Assembly: GCF_020966635.1 (NCBI RefSeq)
Contig: NZ_JAJKFQ010000011.1
Coordinates: 1,488,001-1,552,000, forward strand
Length of the DNA: 64,000 nt
Direction of reading: 5' to 3'
From: Stieleria sp. JC731
GTDB lineage: Bacteria; Planctomycetota; Planctomycetia; Pirellulales; Pirellulaceae
In this document: positions 26,966 to 35,631 of the stretch, piece after piece
How the letters are laid out: each line of letters begins with the position of its first letter
Numbering within the stretch: the first letter of the stretch is position 1
Notes under the pieces: generated by a model
Database searches by the model: none
What the model was told of the DNA's origin: nothing
Seen by the model: only the letters and a program-made list of their open reading frames with translations
Position numbers and translations under genes: made by a program

Positions 26966-27385
26966 ATGACGCAATTGATGCTCTTCGATACCGACTCGCT
27001 GACCACCACCGCTGCCCCTCTTGCGACTCCTATTGTTCCCACCACGAAGGCTTCGGCCAAACGTCGTGCAGGTTCTTCATTGGCGGCAAGCCGTCGCTCA
27101 CCAGCTCAGGCAACTCGCATTCGCCAAACTGAAAACGCCCAAGTTGCTGAAAACTCCCAAGTTATCGCAGAGACGAAGCCGATGATTTCGCCCAGCCAGA
27201 CTCAGAACACCCAAAGCAGCAGCGGGCAGCCTGGCGACGAGAACATGCACCGTATGGGGGATTTGGCGCGTTTGGTTTTGCTTCGCTACCAGCTGGTTGC
27301 CAAGCGTCGCGAAGAGCTCTTGGCGCGATCAGCCCGTCGTGCGGCAGCACGAGGCGACAACTGCACACTCGCTCAGGCCCTCTAA
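26966..27385 (+). CDS. Small Ala-rich protein with N-terminal clamp-binding motif
   Basis: 139 residues from ATG 26966 (GGAG about eight bases upstream), not assigned to a family. The protein opens MTQLMLFD; residues 3-7, QLMLF, match the pentameric beta-sliding-clamp motif QL(S/D)LF except at the third position. The middle is a polar, Thr/Ser/Gln-rich, probably disordered stretch. The C-terminus is a basic helix (GDLARLVLLRYQLVAKRREE). It lies close to imuA/imuB on the same strand, with only an opposite-strand gene between. Inferred: a clamp-interacting accessory factor. The motif is read directly; the function is inference. Confidence 0.65.
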   Translation: MTQLMLFDTDSLTTTAAPLATPIVPTTKASAKRRAGSSLAASRRSPAQATRIRQTENAQVAENSQVIAETKPMISPSQTQNTQSSSGQPGDENMHRMGDLARLVLLRYQLVAKRREELLARSARRAAARGDNCTLAQAL

Positions 27386-27458
27386 ACCCAGCTGACCAGC
27401 CAACCCAGCCGATCAGCCAGCATTGCTGGTGGAGTTCGCAATCGCTGCGGAAAGCTCA

Positions 27459-27737
27459 TCAGTCCCCCACCATTGGCTGGGGATTTGTTTTCGAAGCCTG
27501 TTTTGAAGTCGCCTGCTTTGAAATTTGAGCCGAACGACGACGGAGCATCCACGCTGTCCAGAGTGCTCCAACCATAAAACCAATCAATCCCGCTAGCGCC
27601 AAAAGCATCGCCAAGGGAACGCTGACTTGAAACAGCAATGGCATCCGGACATCCACCGAGGCGGTATTGGCCAGCGAAAAAATCACCAGCACTAACACGC
27701 CTGAAATGATCAGACCCCAACGAATTCGCGCCCACAT
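27459..27737 (-). CDS. LapA-like (DUF1049) membrane protein
   Basis: 92 residues with two hydrophobic helices, WGLIISGVLVLVIFSLANT and VPLAMLLALAGLIGFMVGAL, separated by the short VDVRMPLLF. A basic polar tail follows. This is the lipopolysaccharide-assembly-protein A (DUF1049) pattern, in which an N-Q-rich first segment precedes a second helix. Role in the family: envelope or LPS assembly in the inner membrane. ATG start at 27737. It is transcribed against the surrounding mutasome genes and separates the clamp-motif gene from imuA. Confidence 0.65.
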   Translation of the reverse strand: MWARIRWGLIISGVLVLVIFSLANTASVDVRMPLLFQVSVPLAMLLALAGLIGFMVGALWTAWMLRRRSAQISKQATSKQASKTNPQPMVGD

Positions 27738-27856
27738 CCAACTGACCTAGCAAGAGAAGTCTGGAAAATTAAAGCCGCAATGCTAGCATCGGATATGCTT
27801 GCAATGGGTTTGTTCTTGTGTCTTTTTACAAACCATTCGCTTCTGGACGAATCGTA

Positions 27857-28975
27857 ATGGCCGTCGAGCAAGATTTAATCGAACAACAATTGTTTTCCTT
27901 CATGGACGCGCCGCCTGTTCACGCGGTGGCGTTGAAGGGGCAAAACCGTTTACGCTCGAATGGGACCAGTCTAACCGCGATCGAAAATGGAGTTCGCAAA
28001 CGCTCCCTGGCTGCGGGCCCCCCAACTGCGGAAGCTCGAAGAAACCGGTCTGACATCGCAGGCACCGGTACGAAAGCAGAGTTCGCCCCAGAACCAAACG
28101 CTGATCAACCTGATAGTGACAGCCCATCTGCCGGTTCTGGTACTGCTAAGCCTACGCGAGAGCAAGTTATTGATGCTTTGCGGTCCAAGGTTGGGTGTGT
28201 TAGCACGGCGCGAGTGAGCCATGCAGGTGTCTTTTCCACGGGCTGCCGACAAGTCGATCAGTGGTTACCCGGACAGGGTTTGCATCCGGCCAGTTTGACC
28301 GAATGGGTCGCCGCTCATGATAGCGCGGCTGCGGAATCGGTCGCGATGGTCGCCGCCGCACAACGTCTCGCCGAAATTCAGTCTCGGCCGTTAGTTATCG
28401 TTGACTGCGAAGGAACGTTTTATCCGCCAGCGGCGGTCGCATTGGGTGTCCCTGCTAACCGAGTCATTTTGCTGCGTCCAGGCGTTGGTAACGATGCGAT
28501 TTGGGCAATCGATCAGGCACTGCGTTCGCGAGCGGTTGCTGCCGTGTTTGCTCGATTACCGATGCGGTTGGATGATCGCGATGGGCGTCGACTTCAGCTT
28601 GCGGCCGAAGAGGGGCAAACGCCAGGTTTGTTCATTCGAAACTTTCAGGCTCGGCACGCACCCAGTTTTGCCGAAACACAATTTTATGTTGCCGAGCGAA
28701 AACGTCCTGCGATCGCCAATGATCGCCAGGGCGCCAAACGTCTTTCGGAAACACACGATCAAGAAGTCATTTCGATAACGCTTGATCGTGTTCGTGGTGG
28801 TGTTAGCGGAAAGCACATTGAAGTGCGATTTGATGACACGGCTATTCTTCGTCCCGTTCCGTCCAGCGATCCACAGCGTCATGAAACGGCTGCTAAGCGT
28901 CTGGCTTCGCAACTGGCCAATCCAGCGATTGCGCAGCGAGTGGCGGCGAAGCGAAAGTCACGCGTCGCTTCTTGA
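27857..28975 (+). CDS. imuA: ImuA-like RecA-fold protein of the translesion mutasome
   Basis: 372 residues from ATG 27857; an in-frame upstream start at 27818 adds 13 residues. The first 100 residues are polar. From about residue 120 the ImuA pattern appears: FSTGCRQVDQWLPGQGL, then SLTEWVAAHDSAAAES where the Walker A loop would lie but without a GKT, then RPLVIVDCEGTFYPPAAVAL and SRAVAAVFARLPMRLDD. ImuA is the RecA-like partner that supports ImuB and DnaE2 in SOS-induced translesion synthesis. The N-terminus contains EQQLFSF, a weak clamp-like motif. Its last 95 nt overlap imuB in another frame. No dnaE2 is present in the window. Confidence 0.82.
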   Translation: MAVEQDLIEQQLFSFMDAPPVHAVALKGQNRLRSNGTSLTAIENGVRKRSLAAGPPTAEARRNRSDIAGTGTKAEFAPEPNADQPDSDSPSAGSGTAKPTREQVIDALRSKVGCVSTARVSHAGVFSTGCRQVDQWLPGQGLHPASLTEWVAAHDSAAAESVAMVAAAQRLAEIQSRPLVIVDCEGTFYPPAAVALGVPANRVILLRPGVGNDAIWAIDQALRSRAVAAVFARLPMRLDDRDGRRLQLAAEEGQTPGLFIRNFQARHAPSFAETQFYVAERKRPAIANDRQGAKRLSETHDQEVISITLDRVRGGVSGKHIEVRFDDTAILRPVPSSDPQRHETAAKRLASQLANPAIAQRVAAKRKSRVAS

Positions 28976-30647
28976 GATCGATTCATCGAGCGATGCATCA
29001 TTGGCGTCCGACGCCAAGTCATCGCTTGCGCAGCCAGTCATCCTTTGGAAGAACGATCCTCGCAGGGGACGAATCGTTGTCGATTGCTGCGATCGTTCGG
29101 CGCAGTTAGGCGTACGACCGGCAATCGCGATTGCTCAAGCGACCGAACTTGTTTACCGAGCAACAAAACACAACACTGCTGAAAACGCTTCGGCTGTAAA
29201 GCCAATCGAACCCATCGCTGTAGAACATGATCCGATCGCGGATCGTCTCGCCCTTGAAAAGATTGCCGACCAATTGCAAGTCGCTATCTCTCCGATGGTT
29301 GCCATCGAGTCTTTAGAAAAGCGACCTTGGTCGGGCCGAGTCCTATCGGAACCTGACACGCTGTTTTGTGACCTTCATGGGATCGTTCATCTCTTTGGAA
29401 ATGAACAAGGCGTCATCAATGCCGTGCACCGAATCCTTCACTCCGCTGGAGTGATTGGAAAAGTTGCGATCGCCGACACGCCCGCATCGGCCTGGGCCCA
29501 CGCACATTACAACCCCCAAGCGGATTTCATTTCGAACCAAGGCGTCGGTGACTTGTTATCGATACCGGTCAACGGTTTGCGCATCGAAACCGAAACGAAA
29601 TACACCTTGGACCGTTTGGGAATTCAAACGATCGGTTCATTGCTGCGACTGCCACGTGCGGGATTGGCACGACGACTTGGGGAAACGATCGTCAATCGCA
29701 TTGGCGAAGTCGTCGGTGAGATCGATGTTCCGATCGAAGTTCACCATGGCGATCAGCAGGTTGCTGAGTCTCTAGAACTTGAATACCCGACCGATGATTT
29801 AGAGATCATCGATGATCGCATTGAAGGGCTTGTTGAACAAATCGTCGCGAGGTTGGCGACAAACCAACGTGGGGCACTGCGGTTGGTCTGTCGACTTGAC
29901 TTAGTCGGTCATTCGCAACTTACCACGACGATCGGTCTGTTTGCCCCCACACTGGATGGGAACCATCTTGCCAGCTTAGTGCAATCGAGTGTCGAAACAT
30001 TGAAGGTGAAAGCACCGATTGTCAAGTTGACGTTGCAAGTGTTGCAAAGCGACCGGATGCGCAGTCGGCAAAACTCGCTGTTCACCGAAGCTGAATCATC
30101 CATCGCGTGTGACTCGGTCAGTGACCGCTCACTTGCCCAGCTAGTTGATTCCTTAACAGGACGTTTGGGACGCAATTCGGTGCTCGGGATCCGTATGGCG
30201 AACAACCCGCTTCCTGAAAAGGCTTATCGCGTTTACTCGCTAACTGATCACCGCACGCGTCGAGCGCTTTCACGTCTGCCTTCAAAGATTCGTCCGGCAA
30301 AAACTGGAAAGTCATTGCGTTTGCCGTCGGCGTCCGATACGAGGCGCCGGCCAATGCGATTGTTGCGAACACCAATTCAGCTAACATTGATTCGCGGCAA
30401 TGAAGCATCGAATCAAAGCACACAAATGGATCGTCCTGTTTCAGCTAAGCTGCCGGCATTCCGAACGGATGGTCAAAACCACTACATCGCATATTGGTGG
30501 GGACCGGAGCGAATCGAAACCGGATGGTGGGAGGGGCCATCGGTTCGACGAGATTACTATCGCATCGAAACTGACACCGGACAGCTGTGGTGGATCTTTC
30601 GAGACATCACGTCTGGCAACTGGTTTTTGCATGGACGGTTCAGTTGA
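28881..30647 (+). CDS. imuB: ImuB-like Y-family polymerase homologue
   Basis: 588 residues from ATG 28881, where the ImuB start MKRLLSVWLRNWPIQRLR appears; earlier in-frame starts lie inside imuA. It has the Y-family fold. The acidic catalytic residues of active polymerases are missing: the N-terminal D-x-D position is occupied by VWLRNW, and the usual S-L-D-E reads EPDTLFCDLHGI. This is the known condition of ImuB, a non-catalytic scaffold joining the beta clamp, ImuA and DnaE2. A clamp motif, QNSLF, lies at residues 397-401. The C-terminal third (DRPVSAKLPAF, YWWGPERIETGWW) is the ImuB tail. It overlaps imuA by 95 nt, implying coupled expression. Confidence 0.88.
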   Translation: MKRLLSVWLRNWPIQRLRSEWRRSESHASLLEIDSSSDASLASDAKSSLAQPVILWKNDPRRGRIVVDCCDRSAQLGVRPAIAIAQATELVYRATKHNTAENASAVKPIEPIAVEHDPIADRLALEKIADQLQVAISPMVAIESLEKRPWSGRVLSEPDTLFCDLHGIVHLFGNEQGVINAVHRILHSAGVIGKVAIADTPASAWAHAHYNPQADFISNQGVGDLLSIPVNGLRIETETKYTLDRLGIQTIGSLLRLPRAGLARRLGETIVNRIGEVVGEIDVPIEVHHGDQQVAESLELEYPTDDLEIIDDRIEGLVEQIVARLATNQRGALRLVCRLDLVGHSQLTTTIGLFAPTLDGNHLASLVQSSVETLKVKAPIVKLTLQVLQSDRMRSRQNSLFTEAESSIACDSVSDRSLAQLVDSLTGRLGRNSVLGIRMANNPLPEKAYRVYSLTDHRTRRALSRLPSKIRPAKTGKSLRLPSASDTRRRPMRLLRTPIQLTLIRGNEASNQSTQMDRPVSAKLPAFRTDGQNHYIAYWWGPERIETGWWEGPSVRRDYYRIETDTGQLWWIFRDITSGNWFLHGRFS

Positions 30648-31059
30648 ACAGATTCAGCGCTACACCATTGAATTTGATCCGTCGCTGTGGGTTGACCCTT
30701 AAGCAGGGCTGCCGATCGATTTTCTAAGGGAAAATCGACCTCTTTACTTCCGTCGAAAGTTTTCATCTTCGAGGGGTTCCGGGATTTTTCGATCTAGAGT
30801 CCTCAAGGAATGGTGTTCCCTGATGGGGGATCACCAGGAGTGGCTGACGTTTTCTGGGCGACGCCCCGACCAGTAATTGTGTACCGGCATTCCGGTTCAC
30901 AGCTCGCAGCCAAGTTGTCACTTAATGGCTTTGCCACTTGTTGGCACAGTGAACTGATCAAACCACCGAGTGCGGTATCAAGACGGATGTCGTCGAGCCA
31001 GCATGGTCGTAGCGTTTGCCGGTCGCTGCAAATGTCACAGTTTTTTCCGGGGACCAGGA
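30648..31059. other. Intergenic region after imuB with a terminator-like hairpin
   Basis: Holds TCGATTTTC (30716-30724) pairing with GAAAATCGA (30730-30738) around a 5-nt loop, a likely terminator for imuB with only a short T-rich tail. No supported gene. It should contain the promoter of the chemoreceptor. Confidence 0.5.
30716..30738 (+). terminator. Hairpin downstream of imuB
   Basis: A 9-bp perfect A/T-rich stem with a 5-nt loop, 69 nt beyond the imuB stop. Confidence 0.5.
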
Positions 31060-32631
31060 GTGCGAGTCTACACAGATCTACCACTTCAGTATCGTGTCGT
31101 TGCATTGTGCATCGCCGGACCAACATTAATGGTCGCGGCAATGCTGTATGTCTATAAAAGCGATTGCCACCAACGCGCATTAGAAAACACCATCGAAAAG
31201 GCTCGTGCGATCTGTCTTGAGACAGAAGCGTCAGAAGATCAACGTCGGATGGATTGGGACAACGGCGTGATCTCGCATGACGAATTTATCGCGCTAATCC
31301 GTGACGGACGAAAGGAGGAGGCCCTGCCTTTGCTTCCTGTGATCGCGGCACAACACGCGGCGATGAGTCGTTCGTCTGAAGGTGGTTACGAGTTCCGTGT
31401 GCCGGTTGATAAGGCTCGCAATCCAATTCATGTCCCAACGGAAATGGAGCTTGCTGCACTGAACGAGATCCGGCGATTGGATCTTAGCGAGCACACATAC
31501 GTTGATACAGCGAATAATCGGGTGCATTACTTTCGACCAATTCGTGTGTCGCAAAGTTGTTTGCAATGTCACGGTGACCCTAAGACCTCCGAGACGATAT
31601 GGGAGACTGCGGGTGAACCCGCATTGCCTGGCAAGGCGATGACGAACTGGAAGGATGGCGACATCGAGGGGGCTTTTGAGGTGATCCAGTCACTCGATAA
31701 AGCCGATGCGGCGGTGACGAGGCAAATGGCCAAAGTTGGCGGTGTGGCAATCATCGGACTGCTTTTAACCGCCGCCGCGACATGGCTCGCACTCAAACGT
31801 ACTGTGACATCACGGTTATATCGTTCGGCTCATTCGATCGAGAAAGCGACACATTCGCTCCGCCGTCTGAGCGATCGGTTGGAAGAGTCTGCAAAATCAA
31901 CTTCGTTTGATTCGACATCGATGACCGCGTCAGTCGCAGAAATCTCCTCGAGTGTGAGCGCCTTGGCTTCGGCTTCTGAGCAAATGTCGACGAGTATTGC
32001 GGATATCTCGGAGAACATGAATCGAGCGGCGGCAGTGGCGGTCCAGGCTGTACAAGAGTCGAACGATACAAACAAGGCGATCGAACACCTCACAGAAAGC
32101 AATCGAAAGATCGAGAGCGTTATTTCGATCATCAACGGTTTGGCTGAACAAACAAACTTGCTCGCCTTGAACGCTACGATCGAGGCTGCAAGAGCAGGTG
32201 AAGCTGGCAAAGGGTTTGCCGTTGTTGCGAACGAAGTGAAAGACTTAGCGAACGAAACCAGCAAAGCGACCAAAAGTATCACCGAAGCGATCAGCGAGAT
32301 TCACTCCGATAGCACCGTTGTTACCGACTCGGTTCGTAGGATTCAAGGAATCATCGCGAGGATGTCCGAATCACAGCAGTCCATCGCATCTGCAGTTGAT
32401 GAGCAAACGGCGACAACATTGGAGATCAGCCGAAGCATTGGCGAAGTCGCCGCGGCGGGTGACAACCTAACCGCACAAGTTGCCAGTGTCGCGAGCAACA
32501 CTCAAACCAATGTCGTTCAGATCAAAAGCAGTCGCGACGCCGTTGTCGGAATAGAAGAAATGGTTCATGAGCTACGCGAAATCATCGACGGTGCTAGCCA
32601 TGTCCATCATGTCGTTAGCATCGATGACTGA
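31060..32631 (+). CDS. Methyl-accepting chemotaxis-type protein with haem-binding DUF3365 sensor
   Basis: 523 residues from GTG 31060 with a GGGGA site six bases upstream; in-frame GTG 30970 would add 30 residues. A signal-anchor helix ([19 protein letters not shown]) is followed by a periplasmic domain of about 190 residues. It resembles the Tll0287-like DUF3365 sensor and carries one c-haem site, CLQCH, after [10 protein letters not shown] second membrane helix ([20 protein letters not shown]) precedes the cytoplasmic coiled coil with the MCP tip [20 protein letters not shown]. It probably senses redox state or a gas and signals through CheA/CheW. No che genes lie beside it. Receiver genes follow 588 nt downstream. 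Confidence 0.88.
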   Translation: MRVYTDLPLQYRVVALCIAGPTLMVAAMLYVYKSDCHQRALENTIEKARAICLETEASEDQRRMDWDNGVISHDEFIALIRDGRKEEALPLLPVIAAQHAAMSRSSEGGYEFRVPVDKARNPIHVPTEMELAALNEIRRLDLSEHTYVDTANNRVHYFRPIRVSQSCLQCHGDPKTSETIWETAGEPALPGKAMTNWKDGDIEGAFEVIQSLDKADAAVTRQMAKVGGVAIIGLLLTAAATWLALKRTVTSRLYRSAHSIEKATHSLRRLSDRLEESAKSTSFDSTSMTASVAEISSSVSALASASEQMSTSIADISENMNRAAAVAVQAVQESNDTNKAIEHLTESNRKIESVISIINGLAEQTNLLALNATIEAARAGEAGKGFAVVANEVKDLANETSKATKSITEAISEIHSDSTVVTDSVRRIQGIIARMSESQQSIASAVDEQTATTLEISRSIGEVAAAGDNLTAQVASVASNTQTNVVQIKSSRDAVVGIEEMVHELREIIDGASHVHHVVSIDD

Positions 32632-32671
32632 TAGCCTACTGGTTTGAAAATGTTGTCTTTCAATGCGTGGA

Positions 32672-32724
32672 AGTAGCGTGATGTTCCGCTGGTTTCGCGG
32701 AGTAGAAGGCGACATTGTGAGAAA
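32672..32724. repeat. Dispersed intergenic repeat, copy B
   Basis: The partner of the repeat at 26107-26178; 34 aligned bases share 28. It begins about 40 nt after the chemoreceptor stop codon. Confidence 0.6.
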
Positions 32725-32991
32725 CAGCATCTCAATAACAACAGATCTTCAATTGATATCGAGTCGGTCGTGAAATCAACTTTGATCGACCTAGTCGCTT
32801 TTGACTTGTGTTTTGGAAATTGCCCTCATCGGTGATAGGCCAAGGACAAGTTTTACAGGCAAGTGTGAAACGTTCGGTTCGTTTGTCGCACGACATTCAA
32901 CCAAACTTTGTTTGCTTCAAATTTACTGACACTATCCTCAAGAACGATAATGCCCGGGGGGGACTGATCGTGATCTTGCAATCCGTTTTAC

Positions 32992-33024
32992 TTGACTTGG
33001 CGTGGATTCACCGTAGTGTGAATC
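32992..33024 (+). promoter_or_regulatory. Promoter candidate with inverted-repeat operator
   Basis: TTGACT (32992-32997) and TAGTGT (33014-33019) are 16 bp apart, a weak sigma70-type pair. The inverted repeat GATTCAC-CGTAGT-GTGAATC (33005-33024) covers the -10 region, as a repressor site would. The leader to the first gene would be about 195 nt. Confidence 0.4.
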
Positions 33025-33219
33025 ATGTAGAGATTAACAACGCGACAACGAATCGCGTCCCCACATTACTCCCTTTGTGTGAGCATCTAGAGGCCTTTAC
33101 CCGCAAGCCGTACGGCTTCGATGGAACTGAATCGGAACTCTAGACTTGCCTCGTCAAACGAGGCTGAATTTGTACTCACATTTTCTTTTGACCCCTGCTG
33201 GGTTCATCGGGAGAACAGC

Positions 33220-33744
33220 ATGACTTCTGCAACTGCACTGACAGACCGCACGTTTAAATCATCCACCGCAAAAGCAGTCGAAAAACTAGAACAAGCCAAC
33301 GGCTTTCAGACCCCACGCGTTCTGTGTATCGATGACGATCCAGACGTTTCGCGGTCCATCCAATTGCGTCTAGGACGATATGGATTGGATGTCAGCGCCG
33401 CCTACTTTGGTACCCAGGGATTTTGGGAAGCGACCACGAACCATCCTGACTTGATCATCATGGATCTCGCTATGCCCAACGGTAATGGCGAATTCGTCTT
33501 GTCGTCGATTCGTGCCAATACACATACGCAACAGATCCCCATCATTGTGCTGACAGGGATGCGTGATCCGAAGCTAAAGAAGCAGATCCTCAGCGCCGGT
33601 GCTGATGAGTTTCTTACCAAACCGGTCGAGTTTTGTGAGCTGTTGGAAGTGATTTCACGCTACGTCAAGGTGCCAGAGATTCCACCGGATGAGCAATCGA
33701 CGTTCGAGAAACGCCGTCGTCGTATGCGAAGGAGGTCACGATGA
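33220..33744 (+). CDS. Single-domain response regulator
   Basis: 174 residues from ATG 33220 (GGGAGA six bases before). A receiver domain spans about residues 33-155: acidic pocket CIDDDPDVS, phospho-acceptor Asp in IIMDLAMPNGNG, the Thr switch IVLTGM, and Lys in FLTKPVEF. The N-terminal 30 residues are polar, and the C-terminus is a strongly basic tail, RRRRMRRRSR. No output domain is present. Its stop overlaps the start of the next kinase gene by ATGA (33741-33744), so the two are coupled. Inferred: an intermediate phospho-acceptor or diffusible regulator in a multi-step relay. Confidence 0.88.
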   Translation: MTSATALTDRTFKSSTAKAVEKLEQANGFQTPRVLCIDDDPDVSRSIQLRLGRYGLDVSAAYFGTQGFWEATTNHPDLIIMDLAMPNGNGEFVLSSIRANTHTQQIPIIVLTGMRDPKLKKQILSAGADEFLTKPVEFCELLEVISRYVKVPEIPPDEQSTFEKRRRRMRRRSR

Positions 33745-35276
33745 AAGTCCTATTGATCGAAGATAACCCAGGCGATGCCGAACTGATTCGGCGAGCGCTC
33801 CGTTCTTCACACATCCAATTTGACTTTCACGCCGAGTCTCGGTTGGAACCCGCACTGTCACGTCCGGACCTAGAAAGCTTCGACATTATCCTGACTGACC
33901 TGACGCTGCCCGATAGTGACGGATTGTCTAGTGTCGAGAGGGTCATCGAATGTGTCCCCACCGCGCCGGTCGTTGTGCTAACGTCATTGCCAAACGATGA
34001 AGTCGCGATCGAAGCGATTCGTCGCGGGGCACAAGACTATATCGTAAAAGACCACGCAAACGAGTACACGCTTAGCCGTAGCATTCGACATTCGATCGAA
34101 CGGCAATCCATGTGTACCGAAAACGAGCGGTTACTTGCAGACCTAGAAGAAAGCAAAGAGCTCTTAGAAAAAAAGAACGCAAAACTTCAAGAGCTTTGTG
34201 AAGCAGCCCAGCAGTCGATCGACAATATTTCGCATGAGTTCCGTACACCACTGACGGTTATCATCGAATACGCTTCGATCATCAGCGAAGGAATCGTTGG
34301 TGATGTCAATGATGAACAACGACGCTTTCTGGATGTAATCGCTGATCGTGGAAACGATTTGAACAACATGGTCAATGACATGTTGGACGTCAGCCGACTC
34401 GAGTCCGGTGTGATGGGGATCTCTCGCGAAGAACATAGTGTCGAGGAAATCCTTGACCATGTCGAAGGGTCTCTGATGCGCAAGGCACAGGTCCGCCAGA
34501 TTGAATTGACCACGAATATCGAAACAGGCCTGCCCCACGTCTATTGCGATGCCGAAAAGATCGGTCGAGTCATTATCAACTTGACGATCAATGCGCTCAA
34601 GTTTGCGAGTGAACGCGGCAAAGTTTCAATCGATGTCCGTCGTGTGTCGGACGACGAGATTGAATTCGCCGTGTCCGACAATGGTCATGGTATTCCCGCA
34701 GACAAGCTGGAAGAGATTTTTGAACGGTTTTCTCAACTGGGTTCTGGTCCGATCTATCACAGCACCAAAGGATTTGGCCTCGGACTGAATATCGCTCAGA
34801 ACTTGGTGAATTTGAACTTCGGTTCGATGACTGTTGATAGCGAAGTCAACAAGGGAAGCACGTTCAGGTTCACCGTTCCAATCGCGAGCCCACAGGGAAT
34901 TGTTAAACGCTATTTGCAATGGCTGAAAGTGCAGCAAGACATCTGTGACATGTTAAGCGTCATCCATGTCAGTTGCGATTCGGTTGAGGAGTCGGATGAA
35001 ATCGATTCGTTTCTGCGGTACCTGGTACGGCCGTACGACTTTGTGAGCCGAACGCGGTCGGATGGATGGACATTGCTTGTCAATGCGCCTCGGTTTGAGC
35101 TCGAAACGGTTCAGAAACGGATCGAGAATGAACACGAATTTCTCAGCCGGAATCGGCCTCAAGGCCCACTTTCGAAGATTCATGTCGAATTGGATCGGTC
35201 TTGGATGATCGACGATGCGATCGATCATCTCGTCGATTTGGTCGAGCCTGTTGAACCGGAGGCCTGTTATGTCTGA
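33741..35276 (+). CDS. Hybrid REC-HisKA-HATPase kinase with unassigned C-terminal domain
   Basis: 511 residues. An N-terminal receiver (LLIEDNPGDAE, phospho-Asp in ILTDLTLPDSDG, Lys in YIVKDHA) is followed by a coiled coil and HisKA with H165 in NISHEFRTPL. The ATPase has N box NLTINALKFA, G1 DNGHGIP, and G2 GFGLGLNIA. The receiver-first arrangement fits a kinase switched by phosphorylation from another protein. The last 130 residues form an extra region (VQQDICDMLSVIHVSCD, FVSRTRSDGWTLLVNAP) that I do not recognise. It is coupled to the upstream regulator by ATGA overlap. Its stop lies inside the start of the next gene. Confidence 0.9.
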   Translation: MKVLLIEDNPGDAELIRRALRSSHIQFDFHAESRLEPALSRPDLESFDIILTDLTLPDSDGLSSVERVIECVPTAPVVVLTSLPNDEVAIEAIRRGAQDYIVKDHANEYTLSRSIRHSIERQSMCTENERLLADLEESKELLEKKNAKLQELCEAAQQSIDNISHEFRTPLTVIIEYASIISEGIVGDVNDEQRRFLDVIADRGNDLNNMVNDMLDVSRLESGVMGISREEHSVEEILDHVEGSLMRKAQVRQIELTTNIETGLPHVYCDAEKIGRVIINLTINALKFASERGKVSIDVRRVSDDEIEFAVSDNGHGIPADKLEEIFERFSQLGSGPIYHSTKGFGLGLNIAQNLVNLNFGSMTVDSEVNKGSTFRFTVPIASPQGIVKRYLQWLKVQQDICDMLSVIHVSCDSVEESDEIDSFLRYLVRPYDFVSRTRSDGWTLLVNAPRFELETVQKRIENEHEFLSRNRPQGPLSKIHVELDRSWMIDDAIDHLVDLVEPVEPEACYV

Positions 35277-35631
35277 TCAACTAATTCTGATCGTTGATGA
35301 TGAAGAACAAATTGTCAGCAGCGTACAGCTCCGGTTGAAGGCACATGGATATGAAACTGTCACGGCCCACAACGGAATCGAAGGAGTGGAGAAGGCAAAA
35401 GAACATCGTCCCGATGTGATCTTGATGGATGTCCGCATGCCGCAAATGGACGGGATGCAGGCGCTACGACTGTTGAAAGACACCGAGGCGACCGCAGGCA
35501 TCCCTGTGATCATGTTGTCGGCAAGTGTGGCCGATCAGCGGACGACGATTGATGCCGGAGCAAGGTTTTTCGTACCGAAACCCTTCCAATTCAAGAAGCT
35601 TCATGATGCCGTCAAGGCGATTGTGAATTGA
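35269..35631 (+). CDS. Single-domain response regulator (CheY-like)
   Basis: 120 residues from ATG 35269, set by a GGAGG site seven bases upstream and by overlap with the preceding stop (35274-35276). The whole protein is a receiver: LIVDDEEQIV, phospho-Asp in VILMDVRMPQMDG, switch Ser in IMLSASV, and Lys in FFVPKPFQFK. No output domain. Its stop overlaps the next ATG as TGATG. Likely a substrate of the upstream hybrid kinase. Confidence 0.9.
   Translation: MSDQLILIVDDEEQIVSSVQLRLKAHGYETVTAHNGIEGVEKAKEHRPDVILMDVRMPQMDGMQALRLLKDTEATAGIPVIMLSASVADQRTTIDAGARFFVPKPFQFKKLHDAVKAIVN

Larger units (their letters stand above)
32632..33219. other. 588-nt leader region before the receiver operon
   Basis: No supported gene. 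It contains dispersed repeat copy B (32672-32724), a promoter candidate with operator (32992-33024), the 14-bp palindrome AAGCCGTACGGCTT (33105-33118) and the hairpin GCCTCGT-CAA-ACGAGGC (33148-33164). The density of symmetric elements suggests regulated transcription or a structured leader. Confidence 0.55.

Noticed and set aside
27738-27856. LexA box for imuA/imuB
   Set aside because: No GAAC-N4-GTTC-like or similar inverted repeat is visible in the short upstream gap; SOS control therefore remains unshown.
32808-33143. 111-codon frame before the response regulator
   Set aside because: No family features; it runs across the candidate promoter and operator.
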